Below, one piece after another: positions 25,787 to 34,071 of a DNA stretch of 43,574 bases. Numbering within the stretch: position 1 is the stretch's first letter; the number at the start of each line of letters is the position of its first letter. A program made the translations under genes and the position numbers. The DNA comes from Pseudomonadota bacterium (GTDB lineage Bacteria > Pseudomonadota > Gammaproteobacteria > Ga0077536): NCBI GenBank assembly GCA_018668255.1, contig JABISZ010000096.1, positions 1-43,574 of the forward strand. Reading direction: 5' to 3'. The notes under the pieces were generated by a model. That model ran no database searches, was not told the origin of the DNA, and worked only from the letters and a program-made list of their open reading frames with translations.

Positions 25787-26308
25787 TTAGCGCTCTATTT
25801 CAACAAATGCTTTGTTTAAACGCTCAATTTCCTCATCATAAACCTCAAGAGACTCAAGTGTTTCTCGCAATCTCAAAAAATAATCTGTATTGCTGCCACT
25901 GGGACCAGTCGCTTGGGTAATGTTCAGCACTGTCTCTTTCGCGGAAGGCAAGGGTGAGAAAGACACATTTGTATCTCGTGCAATATACGTCACACATAAC
26001 TCCTTAGATCCTGTCGCTAAGTTTATCTCCAAAAAATGACGTGTATAACCATTTTTTTCTCGTTCATCAAGGGTGTCTAGAGTTTTATGCCACTGGCTTT
26101 CCTCTATACGAAAGGCAAGACCCCAACAATCGCAATCAGCTCTCTCTACTAGAGTCACTACACGGCCAGGTAAAGCTGGAGTACCCCGATGATCAGGGGA
26201 AAGCTGCCAAAATCTGCGGGCCCAACCTGTCAATCTCGCCTTCCGCACCTCCGAATAAGATACCTCAGGATTCCACATAATAGAGCCATATCCAAAAATC
26301 CAATTCAT
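25787..26308 (-). CDS. chaC: ChaC-like gamma-glutamylcyclotransferase
   Basis: A 173-residue enzyme. WIFGYGSIMWNP is the YGS substrate loop, and DEREKNGYTRHF carries the catalytic glutamate. Relatives cleave glutathione to 5-oxoproline and cysteinylglycine. The protein is cytoplasmic and of the normal ChaC length. Start ATG at 26308. It diverges from the recombinase gene at 26.5 kb, with a 148-base region between, and precedes the DUF429-like gene. Confidence 0.85.
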   Translation of the reverse strand: MNWIFGYGSIMWNPEVSYSEVRKARLTGWARRFWQLSPDHRGTPALPGRVVTLVERADCDCWGLAFRIEESQWHKTLDTLDEREKNGYTRHFLEINLATGSKELCVTYIARDTNVSFSPLPSAKETVLNITQATGPSGSNTDYFLRLRETLESLEVYDEEIERLNKAFVEIER

Positions 26309-26388
26309 TGCCTTATTATATGGACAAACAATTGGCTAACCTATCAGGAAAGAGACATAATAGGCATTATTATTTAATTAGTATGATC

Positions 26389-26404
26389 CCATAATTAATT
26401 ATGG
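26389..26404. promoter_or_regulatory. 16-bp perfect palindrome upstream of recombinase gene
   Basis: CCATAATTAATTATGG at 26389-26404 is fully self-complementary, and AATTAATTA recurs at 26417-26425. It is 53 bases before the recombinase ATG in the region shared with ChaC. It may be an operator or a recombinase-binding site. Confidence 0.5.
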
Positions 26405-26456
26405 ATAAAGAATCAATAATTAATTACCAAACGGTGAATTTTCGGAGTGCAGCTTA

Positions 26457-27695
26457 ATGGGTGATGGTAAACTGACTGCTCTTGTAATAGAAAAACTGCT
26501 ACCGCAGCAGACAGATTACAAAAAAACAGATGGGCGCGGGATCCAACTCATCATCACAACATCAGGAGAAAAATGGTGGCAATACGACTACCAATGGGCA
26601 AGCAAAAATAAATCCATCTCTCTTGGGTCTTATCCGATAATAGACCTTCATAAAGTCAGACAACAAAGGAAGGTCTTTGAGGATCTAATAGATAAGAATA
26701 TTGACCCTGCCGCACACCGAGAGTTCGGGTCGGCAAAAAATGACAAGATTGACACGTTCGCCCATGTTAGTAATGAGTGGTTGGCATCTCGCTCCAAAAC
26801 TATGAGCGAGCAATTGAAAGCGAGAACAACCGTACGTCTCAAGAATGATATCTTACCGACGCTAGGCAATAGACCAATAAAAAATATCTCAAGAACCATT
26901 ATTCTAGAACTCACTAAAGCTATTGAAAATAAAGGTCAAGTTGACAAAGCTCACCGCACACGACAAACAATCCAAAAAATCTTCGACTACGCATTGACAT
27001 TAGGAATTATTCGACATGACCCAACTATCAACCTGCGTAATTCTCAACTATCTCTTGTAACGCGACCCTATAAATATATAGAGGCGCCAGAAGGCGTGGC
27101 TCAGTTAATGCGGGGAATATCCACTTATAGGGGATATATAAAAACAAGGTTGGCCTTAGAGTTCGGTGCCTTAGTGTTTGTCCGACCAACGCAGCTAGTA
27201 CATGCCAAATGGTCAGAGATTGATTTTGATGAAAAAGAATGGAGTATTGAGCTCAATGGAACCAGACACGTTGTTCCTCTGGCTACACAAACGTTGAAAA
27301 TCCTGATGCAAGCCAGGCCCCCGACTAATCGAGAAGGGTTCATTTTTCACAACAGAAAAAGCCGACACTTGACGCTTAGTGCAAACACTCTTAATCACGC
27401 CTTAAAAAGTATCACCAAAAACGTCACTCAAATAACCGTTTGGGGTTTCCAGCTTATGGCACGACAACATTTGTCTGAAATGGGATGGAGCAAGCTATCC
27501 CTAAAGGCACAACTGCAGGCCGATCACGGAGTCAGGGAGATCTTACAAAAAAACATCACATATACACACGACAACTTATTACTTGAAAGAACGAGTATGA
27601 TGCAAGCGTGGGCAAACTATCTATATGCACTTAAAGATGGCGGTGATCGACTCTCCATGCATGGTGCCATCAGAATAAAAAACGACACTCTCTAA
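26457..27695 (+). CDS. Tyrosine recombinase/integrase, catalytically degenerate
   Basis: A 412-residue integrase of the P4-like class. An N-terminal DUF4102 arm domain (about 5-90, with TDGRGIQLIITTSG and ISLGSYPIIDLHKVRQQR) is followed by a core-binding helix bundle (95-200) and the catalytic domain. R243 (FVRPTQL) and Y369 (ITYTHD) are present, but the HGFR motif expected near 329 reads WGFQ, so both the histidine and the second arginine are missing, and the QLAH motif reads QLQA. It is probably unable to recombine DNA. GGAG lies 9 bases before the ATG. No tRNA or flanking direct repeat is seen. It is followed after 10 bases by the cysteine-rich gene. Confidence 0.85.
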   Translation: MGDGKLTALVIEKLLPQQTDYKKTDGRGIQLIITTSGEKWWQYDYQWASKNKSISLGSYPIIDLHKVRQQRKVFEDLIDKNIDPAAHREFGSAKNDKIDTFAHVSNEWLASRSKTMSEQLKARTTVRLKNDILPTLGNRPIKNISRTIILELTKAIENKGQVDKAHRTRQTIQKIFDYALTLGIIRHDPTINLRNSQLSLVTRPYKYIEAPEGVAQLMRGISTYRGYIKTRLALEFGALVFVRPTQLVHAKWSEIDFDEKEWSIELNGTRHVVPLATQTLKILMQARPPTNREGFIFHNRKSRHLTLSANTLNHALKSITKNVTQITVWGFQLMARQHLSEMGWSKLSLKAQLQADHGVREILQKNITYTHDNLLLERTSMMQAWANYLYALKDGGDRLSMHGAIRIKNDTL

Positions 27696-27705
27696 GGAGC
27701 TTGGT

Positions 27706-28053
27706 ATCTCTAAACTCATATTAACTGCTGTAATTAGCCTCTCTTTGTTGAGCTTTTCCAGCCAAAGCTGTGAAATCGATCGGGATTGCGGGGTAGGAGT
27801 TTGCATCAAAAGAGAGAAACGGGCTAGCGGAGTTTGCTACGGATTGGAGGTCCCTAGAAAAAAAGAAAAGAGCAATAAAAAATCTAAAAGTCCGCGCGAT
27901 CAAGCTATATCGCTAATGGGCGATCCACACCTCATACTGCGCAAATATTTCCCCGGGAAAGCTATCGGAAAAAAATGCATGGTACAAAGCGACTGTAATG
28001 ATGGGACAGAATGCGTTCATGCAGCATTTGAAGGCTATTGCATAGAGAAATAG
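27706..28053 (+). CDS. Small exported cysteine-rich protein, ATC start likely
   Basis: I do not recognise this 115-residue protein. The frame is open from the recombinase stop, and with AAGGAG at 27694-27699 the best-spaced codon is ATC at 27706. Reading from there gives a clean signal peptide, SKLILTAVISLSLLSFSSQS. The mature part holds two four-cysteine modules: C-x5-C-x4-C-x10-C near residue 22 and C-x5-C-x5-C-x8-C near the end, separated by a lysine-rich linker (RKKEKSNKKSK). No ATG is available near the ribosome-binding site; TTG at 27745 would remove half of the signal peptide. Disulfides in the periplasm or outside are likely. It is cotranscribed with the recombinase. Confidence 0.6.
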   Translation: MSKLILTAVISLSLLSFSSQSCEIDRDCGVGVCIKREKRASGVCYGLEVPRKKEKSNKKSKSPRDQAISLMGDPHLILRKYFPGKAIGKKCMVQSDCNDGTECVHAAFEGYCIEK

Positions 28054-28084
28054 GAATCTTAAGAAAAAGGGGGTGCTATTTATC

Positions 28085-28561
28085 CTACTTAAGGTCCTTG
28101 ACTAAAAACAACCCAGTAGTTTTCATCGACATTATAGTCTCTAAATCCTGATTCTCTGCGTTGACCTGTGAGATAACAATCCCGCGATCGCTTTTTGTCT
28201 GAGACAATCTCGTCTTTAAAATTTCAACCCTGACTCGCAATGTGTCCCCTGGCCGAACCGGTTTTTTCCAGCGGATCTCATCAACCCCAGGGGATCCTAA
28301 GCTTGCCGACTCAGAAATAAAGTCATCAGTCATCATACGCATAACCATCGCACAACTATGCCATCCGCTAGCAATAAGGCCTCCATAAGCATGCGATTTT
28401 GCCAGCACGGGATCGATATGGAAAGACTGAGGATCGTACTTTCTCGCAAATTCTATTATCTCATCCTGACTGACCACAGTTTTACCGAAAACGTACACTT
28501 GTCCTTCGACGTAGTCATCGAAGAAAATCGGCCGCTCAAAGGTTGCGGAAGCAAGAGTCAT
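28085..28561 (-). CDS. MaoC-like dehydratase (hot-dog fold)
   Basis: A 158-residue R-specific enoyl-CoA hydratase-like protein. VVSQDEIIEFARKYDPQSFHIDP is the (hydratase 2) active-site motif with D and H, and GGLIASGWHS and RPGDTLRVRVEIL follow. It would add water to an enoyl thioester or serve in a related CoA step. It begins 9 bases after the citrate synthase stop on the same strand, so the two are likely cotranscribed. No acyl-CoA ligase is close, so its substrate is open. Confidence 0.85.
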   Translation of the reverse strand: MTLASATFERPIFFDDYVEGQVYVFGKTVVSQDEIIEFARKYDPQSFHIDPVLAKSHAYGGLIASGWHSCAMVMRMMTDDFISESASLGSPGVDEIRWKKPVRPGDTLRVRVEILKTRLSQTKSDRGIVISQVNAENQDLETIMSMKTTGLFLVKDLK

Positions 28562-28570
28562 CCAAGCAGT

Positions 28571-29869
28571 CTAGCGGTGATCGGCGGGTTTGTAGTCCCG
28601 CTCAGTGTAGCCTGTGTATAACTGTCGAGGACGGCCTATTTTCTGACTAGGATCTTCAATCATTTCATTCCATTGCGCGACCCAACCAACAGTCCGAGCC
28701 AAGGCAAATAGTACTGTAAACATGCTGGTAGGAAAGCCCATAGCTTTCAATGTGATACCCGAATAAAAGTCGATATTAGGGTAGAGTTTTTTCTCAATGA
28801 AATAATCATCAGAAAGAGCAATTCTCTCAAGTTCCATGGCAACATCGAGTAACGGGTCATCCTTGATCCCCAACTCGGTCAGTACTTCATGACAAGTTTC
28901 TTGCATGACGCGTGCTCGTGGATCATAGTTTTTGTAAACACGGTGACCAAATCCCATCAACCTGAAAGGATCATTTTTATCTTTAGCCTTCTTAATGTAT
29001 TCGGGGATCTTATCTACCGAACCGATCTCAGCGAGCATTTTTAGGGCCGCCTCGTTTGCGCCGCCATGAGCTGGCCCCCACAAGCAAGCTATCCCAGCCG
29101 CAATACAGGCAAAGGGATTGGCACCAGAAGAACTAGCTAACCTTACGGTAGATGTGGAGGCATTCTGCTCATGATCTGCGTGCAAGATAAATATACGGTC
29201 CATTGCTTTTATTAAAGTCGGGCTAATAATCAACTTTTTTGCTGGCACGGCAAAACACATATTGAGAAAATTTTCAGGGTAGCTAAGTTCATTATTCGGG
29301 TAAACAAATGGCTGGCCAACAGAGTACTTGTAGGCCATCGCCGCCAGGGTGGGCATTTTTGCAATAAGTCGTCTACTTGCGACCATCCTTTGGTACGGAT
29401 CGTTTATATCAGTCGAATCATGATAAAAAGCTGATAGTGCACCTACAACGCCACATAAAATGGCCATAGGGTGAGCATCTCGCCGAAATCCTGCGAAAAA
29501 GTTTCTCAGCTGTTCATGAACCATCGTATGTTGTGTGATGGCGTTTGAGAACTCCTTATACTCTGAGTTTGAGGGCAACTCACCCTCCAATAACAGAAAA
29601 GCCGTCTCTAAAAAGCTACTTTTCTCTGCCAGCTGTCCTATCGGATAACCTCGGTATAAAAGAATACCCTCGTCTCCATCAATGTAGGTGATTGTCGACT
29701 CGCAACTAGCAGTAGAAGTAAAGCCCGGATCGTAAGTAAACTGGCCTGTAGCTGCGTATAACTTCGATATATTAACGACACTGGGACCAACACTCCCCTC
29801 CATTATCGGAAATTCATGTTTTGAATCCATTAGATCTAGTGTCGCAACTTCGTTCTTTATTTCGCTCAT
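28571..29869 (-). CDS. gltA: Citrate synthase, type II
   Basis: A 432-residue citrate synthase that makes citrate from oxaloacetate and acetyl-CoA. The catalytic sites are visible: H in [23 protein letters not shown], and D in MGFPTSMF with NIDFYSG. The N-terminal extension and the [14 protein letters not shown] motif fit the hexameric, NADH-regulated type II enzymes. The C-terminus [14 protein letters not shown] is standard. AGAGG lies 9 bases before the ATG. The upstream gap carries a promoter-like TATAAT. It is not next to succinate dehydrogenase genes but heads a pair with the MaoC gene. Confidence 0.93.
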   Translation of the reverse strand: MSEIKNEVATLDLMDSKHEFPIMEGSVGPSVVNISKLYAATGQFTYDPGFTSTASCESTITYIDGDEGILLYRGYPIGQLAEKSSFLETAFLLLEGELPSNSEYKEFSNAITQHTMVHEQLRNFFAGFRRDAHPMAILCGVVGALSAFYHDSTDINDPYQRMVASRRLIAKMPTLAAMAYKYSVGQPFVYPNNELSYPENFLNMCFAVPAKKLIISPTLIKAMDRIFILHADHEQNASTSTVRLASSSGANPFACIAAGIACLWGPAHGGANEAALKMLAEIGSVDKIPEYIKKAKDKNDPFRLMGFGHRVYKNYDPRARVMQETCHEVLTELGIKDDPLLDVAMELERIALSDDYFIEKKLYPNIDFYSGITLKAMGFPTSMFTVLFALARTVGWVAQWNEMIEDPSQKIGRPRQLYTGYTERDYKPADHR

Positions 29870-30179
29870 TTTTAATGCCTCTAAATACTCAACACCTACT
29901 CGGTCCTATTTCTCGTTGCATCACAACAATTCTCTAACAGGCTGATATTCACAAGATACTCTTGAGCTTCGCTCATCAGTCCGGATGTCGACGAGAAGGC
30001 TAATTCCTAGCCGACAGTTATTATAAAATAAATTGACTAAAAGTTCACTAACCCATTGAAAATACGTACAATACCCAAGCCGCGCGTAAGCTGATAATAG
30101 CGGATAAACAGATACTTAGGACTAAAAATGGATTTATTTTTTATACACAAAGCGTGATTCAAATATATGCGAATTTAGG
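29870..30179 (-). promoter_or_regulatory. 310-base gap upstream of gltA with a TATAAT box
   Basis: The gap holds the citrate synthase promoter region. A perfect minus-strand TATAAT is at 30020-30025, about 150 bases before the ATG, so a leader of some length is likely. The -35 side (GTGAAC or TGAACT) is weak. No gene or strong RNA fold is seen. Confidence 0.35.
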
Positions 30180-31124
30180 CTAAAAAGCGCCTTTAACCCA
30201 ATATCCGTGCCTAGGGAAATGCACATGAACCAACCCACACTCTTTACCTGTGTGCGCTAAAGTAATCAGCTTGTCATCCGCATGCACCAAAGTACCACTC
30301 GCGGCTGAACGCTCGCCAAACGGGCCTACCACAACCGGAGATCCTAAGGTGATCTGCTCACAATCTAATGCACAGGCTGCATTTATCTGAGTAGGCAAAC
30401 AGGCACTAGCAATTTCAAGAGCACTAGCCTGACTGATTTTTTGGCAACTACCATGACCGAGCATCTCAATATTTTTCATCCAAGCCAATACCTTAGGCAT
30501 ACCCCTAAGTAAGTGAGAGTCACCGCCAATAATATTGAGAAACCAAGGGCACTGATAAAGCGAGACATCTGCCAAAGAAGGACCACCCTCGAAAATATAA
30601 TCCTGTCCGGGGATCAGCAGTTCTTCAATCAAAGGCAGTTGTGATAAAACTTGAGGTAGGTAACGACTAGCTGCATTTTTTACAGCGCTCAACGTAGGAG
30701 GAGCCCTATAGTGAAGCCTTGCTCTATCTTCATGGAATTCATCAGGAAAATCTTCCGCATGAAGCCCAGTAATGTAAAGTGCAATTGAGCGCATAAGATT
30801 CTTTTCTGCCCAATAAACTAAGGACTCGCATAACATTTTTGTGCGCAGCTTATTTGAACCAGGATAAATGCTTGGTAATGGGAAACACTCTTCTAAAGTA
30901 CTAATGATTAAAGATGTATCGCAATACACATCAGCACCGATTTGTAATGCGGGCGTCCGACGATAACCCCCAGTAAGTGCAGTATAAGAAGGCTTTGTAC
31001 CGAATGACGGGATCAGCACCGACAGCCAAGAGATACTCTTAAGTCCGAAAATTAAGCGGACTTTCTCCGAGTAGTTTGAGAAATCATAATGATGAAGTAC
31101 TACGCTTTTTGGATTCACGCTCAT
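30180..31124 (-). CDS. Glutathione S-transferase-like protein
   Basis: A 314-residue protein, longer than common transferases. The N-terminal thioredoxin-fold domain begins VVLHHYDFSNYSEKVRLIFG, and RTPALQIGADVYCDTSLIIS holds the cis-Pro and the glutathione-binding Asp-Thr-Ser. A helical domain follows, with DYIFEGGPSLADVSLYQCPW. The last 80 residues (VVVGPFGERSAASGTL onward) extend past the typical end. It follows the enol-lactonase gene after 22 bases on the same strand and would handle electrophiles or isomerise a ring-cleavage product; that is inference. Confidence 0.72.
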   Translation of the reverse strand: MSVNPKSVVLHHYDFSNYSEKVRLIFGLKSISWLSVLIPSFGTKPSYTALTGGYRRTPALQIGADVYCDTSLIISTLEECFPLPSIYPGSNKLRTKMLCESLVYWAEKNLMRSIALYITGLHAEDFPDEFHEDRARLHYRAPPTLSAVKNAASRYLPQVLSQLPLIEELLIPGQDYIFEGGPSLADVSLYQCPWFLNIIGGDSHLLRGMPKVLAWMKNIEMLGHGSCQKISQASALEIASACLPTQINAACALDCEQITLGSPVVVGPFGERSAASGTLVHADDKLITLAHTGKECGLVHVHFPRHGYWVKGAF

Positions 31125-31146
31125 GAAAATTAATTACCGTTGCAAA

Positions 31147-31935
31147 TCAAACTTCAGATAAAAACTGATCCAGCGTTTGGTTAAACTCGGTGGGTGCCTC
31201 TAAATTTGAGACATGTGCAGCATCTAGCTCAACGTATTTGGAACCGGGAATGAGTGAGGACATGTTTTTCATCTCGGTTGGCGGTGTACCTAGGTCATAG
31301 GTCCCGCCAATCAAAAGGGTTTTCACCCCAATAGAGGCCATTCCATCCATATAATCTAGATCGCGTATAGCGCCGCAGCATCCCACATAACCATCAACAG
31401 TAGTATTTAAAATCATTGCTCGTACGCCAGCAATATCATCCGGTTGATTTAAAATCATCGTCTCAGTAAACCACCTCTGTATAGTTGCATCGAGGATTGG
31501 TTCCAAGCCATTAGCAGAAACGCTCGATGCCCTCTCAGTCCAAGCCTGTCTTGCTTCCGGAGAAAAACTAGCTACACAATTGCTTGCGGTCACACTGAGT
31601 AACCGCTCTGGATATTTAATAGCAAGCCCTAAAGCTGTCATCCCTCCCATAGACAAACCGACAAAATGCACTTTGTCTAGGTCTAACGCATTTATCAATC
31701 TAACAACATCATAGGCCAAGTCATCGAACTGGAAACTTTGCTCAGGGATGTCTGTCTCTCCGTGCCCCCTTTGGTCATAAGTCAAAACTCGAAATTTCTT
31801 TTGGAAAAATTCGATCTGAGGCTCCCACATGGTCAAATTCGCACCTAAGGAATTAGAAAAGACTATAACTGGTGCGTTTACGGGACCCACCATAGAGTAG
31901 TTAAACTGCAGTTCACCTAATTGTAACTTTGCCAT
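31147..31935 (-). CDS. pcaD: 3-oxoadipate enol-lactonase-like alpha/beta hydrolase
   Basis: A 262-residue alpha/beta hydrolase. VIVFSNSLGANLTMWEPQ holds the oxyanion region, VGLSMGGMTALG carries the nucleophile serine, and DAAHVSNLEAP the catalytic histidine. GYVGCCGAIRDLDY is close to the GYxxCCxAIRDxD form characteristic of PcaD, which opens 3-oxoadipate enol-lactone in the beta-ketoadipate pathway. The other genes of that pathway are not in the window, so a related lactone or ester is possible. It begins a minus-strand pair with the transferase and diverges from the histidine phosphatase gene. Confidence 0.72.
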   Translation of the reverse strand: MAKLQLGELQFNYSMVGPVNAPVIVFSNSLGANLTMWEPQIEFFQKKFRVLTYDQRGHGETDIPEQSFQFDDLAYDVVRLINALDLDKVHFVGLSMGGMTALGLAIKYPERLLSVTASNCVASFSPEARQAWTERASSVSANGLEPILDATIQRWFTETMILNQPDDIAGVRAMILNTTVDGYVGCCGAIRDLDYMDGMASIGVKTLLIGGTYDLGTPPTEMKNMSSLIPGSKYVELDAAHVSNLEAPTEFNQTLDQFLSEV

Positions 31936-32174
31936 ATCTGCACCACTTACTTTGGTAACAACGAAAACTCGCTCAACCCAATTTTATTTAAGACATATTA
32001 ATGTAGCACACACGTTTACCTTTTTACGATTAACATCCTAGTTCTAATTCTAGCAAAGCCTTGAAGAACAGTTTAATGAGCTTCATGATGACTGGAAATA
32101 CCAACAGGTGGAATAATTCCGACCTCTTGGTGCCACGGGGCAAAAAACGAGCGATAAGTAAAGGTAAAAAAGTA

Positions 32175-32723
32175 ATGGTAAACATATATCTTGTGCGTCA
32201 TGGGGAAGCTGAGCATTCATGGGCGGACTCGACTGATTCAGAGCTAAGCACGCTTGGTCACCAACAATCACAATCGGTGATAAGACACTTCAAAGGTCAA
32301 GGCCCACTTAAAATCTACTCAAGCCCTTTACTTAGAGCACGTGAAACTGCAGCACCGCTAGCAAAAGAATTGGGGGCGTCTGTTTTTATAGACGACCGTT
32401 TTAAAGAAATTCCCACTGAAGTAGAACAAAAGGATAGGCGAAAATGGCTTCAAGGAATTACAAGTCTTAGGTGGACAGAGGTTAGTCCAAAACTTAGGGA
32501 TTGGAGATCCAACTCTTGGGGCGCTCTTGCCACGATTAGACATGATACTGTTATTTTCACTCATTTCATGGTCATAAACTCCTTAATAGGACAGCTACAG
32601 AATGACGATCGCTTAGTGTTATTCCAGCCTGATAACGTATCCATAACACATCTGTTAATCGATGAAAAAGGCAGTGTCCGTCTCAAATCTCTTGGCCAAG
32701 AAAAAGCGACTTTAATCAACTAA
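32175..32723 (+). CDS. Histidine phosphatase family (SixA/PhoE-like)
   Basis: A 182-residue cytoplasmic phosphatase. VNIYLVRHGEAEHSW carries the RHG catalytic motif, SSPLLRARETA the second arginine, FKEIPTEVEQ a conserved glutamate, and IFTHFMVINSLI the second histidine. The substrate class cannot be set. ATG at 32175 is chosen since the RHG motif then sits at the usual N-terminal place; the 38 upstream in-frame codons are unlike the family. It lies 40 bases ahead of the FAD monooxygenase gene and probably shares its transcript. Confidence 0.83.
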   Translation: MVNIYLVRHGEAEHSWADSTDSELSTLGHQQSQSVIRHFKGQGPLKIYSSPLLRARETAAPLAKELGASVFIDDRFKEIPTEVEQKDRRKWLQGITSLRWTEVSPKLRDWRSNSWGALATIRHDTVIFTHFMVINSLIGQLQNDDRLVLFQPDNVSITHLLIDEKGSVRLKSLGQEKATLIN

Positions 32724-32763
32724 TTACAGTGGAAGTGAATCAATATTTGTGGGAGAGTTAGTT

Positions 32764-33978
32764 GTGAAAAAGAGAGGCGAAGTAGCGATCATAGGTGGCT
32801 CGATGGCAGGCCTTTTTACTGCCATAGCGCTTAAATCACGAGGTTTCAAAGTACATATTTTTGAACGCTCTACCGGAGCCTTGACTAATGGCGGTGCGGG
32901 TATTGCAACGCACGATCAGTTATATGACGCGCTGAGAGCAGCTGGGATAGAACTAAGGGAAGAAATGGGCGTGCCGTCAAAAGGTAGGCTGATGCTAAAT
33001 CAAAAAGGGGGAATTACACATACACGCGACATGGCTCAAATAATGACGTCTTGGGGCCTAATCTATCGGTTTTTAAGGGCACAAATAGATGAAGCCAATT
33101 ACCATAGTGACCATAAGTTAATAAACATACAATCCAACAGCAACTCGATTACTGCTACTTTTAGTAATGGACATTCGGTTGAAGCTGACTGGTTAATTGG
33201 CGCAGACGGTAGCCAATCGCAAGTGAGGAAAATGGTCGCACCAGATGTCAACCCTATTTATGCGGGGTACCTAGGTTGGCGAGGACTGATAGATGAGTGC
33301 TTAATCTCTCCTAAAATACTAGAGCAAATCGCACTACAAATGAGTTTCGGGATGGCACCTGGAGGTCACTGGCTGGGATACCTTGTAGCTGGACCAAATG
33401 ATGAATTAACCTCCGGAGATCGCTGGTACAACTGGGGTTGGTACCGCACCGTCGACTCAGAAGAACTGAGGGACTACCTCACCGATGGATCTGGGAAGTA
33501 TTATGAGGGAGGAATTCCCCGGCACTTGATTCGCGAGGAGCTTATAAACAAAATGAGAAAAGAATCGACAGACCACCTTGCCCCGCAAATTCAAAAAATT
33601 ATCGCTGCCACGCGCGCACCTTTCCTACAGCCAATGTATGACTTCTTCTCTGAGAGGTTAATCTTCGATCGCGCAATTTTAGTTGGTGATGCAGCGTTCA
33701 CAGCACGGCCACATGTGGGCATGGGGGTTTCGAAAGCAGCTGATGATGGAGCATCTTTAGCACACGCACTTGGATCTTCTGAAACCTCGGCTTTACCTGA
33801 ATGGGAAAAAGAACGACTTAAATATGGGACAGCAGTAGTCAATTGGGGGCGGGATTTGGGCAGTTATCTCGGGCCGCAAAGCGAGGATCCCGATGCGCAA
33901 GCTAAGTCCGCATATTATATTACACCAGAGGTCTTACTTTCAGTCACCGCTGCTAGCGATCCAAGTCAATACCTCTAA
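32764..33978 (+). CDS. FAD-dependent aromatic hydroxylase, 2,6-dihydroxypyridine hydroxylase-like
   Basis: A 404-residue class A flavin monooxygenase. VAIIGGSMAGLFTAI is the FAD Rossmann motif, WLIGADGSQSQVRK the DG motif, and LVGDAAFTARPHVGMG the GD motif. YAGYLGWRGLIDE and ADDGASLAHAL resemble 2,6-dihydroxypyridine 3-hydroxylase and related ring hydroxylases that use NAD(P)H. Start GTG at 32764 is chosen because GGGAGAG ends 6 bases upstream; a GTG at 32749 is an alternative. It is the second gene of the phosphatase pair. The substrate may be a hydroxylated aromatic or pyridine ring. Confidence 0.8.
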   Translation: MKKRGEVAIIGGSMAGLFTAIALKSRGFKVHIFERSTGALTNGGAGIATHDQLYDALRAAGIELREEMGVPSKGRLMLNQKGGITHTRDMAQIMTSWGLIYRFLRAQIDEANYHSDHKLINIQSNSNSITATFSNGHSVEADWLIGADGSQSQVRKMVAPDVNPIYAGYLGWRGLIDECLISPKILEQIALQMSFGMAPGGHWLGYLVAGPNDELTSGDRWYNWGWYRTVDSEELRDYLTDGSGKYYEGGIPRHLIREELINKMRKESTDHLAPQIQKIIAATRAPFLQPMYDFFSERLIFDRAILVGDAAFTARPHVGMGVSKAADDGASLAHALGSSETSALPEWEKERLKYGTAVVNWGRDLGSYLGPQSEDPDAQAKSAYYITPEVLLSVTAASDPSQYL

Positions 33979-34071
33979 CAGGAGGAAAGTAATCTTTATT
34001 TCACCTCCAGTGACGAATCGCCTAAAGATTAGTACTTTCGCCTAGGCTGAAAGATTCACGAGTAATATCAT

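Noticed and set aside
26309-28084. Integrated mobile element with att sites
   Set aside because: No tRNA, flanking direct repeat or cargo gene could be found by reading; only a lone degenerate integrase and a small gene are present.
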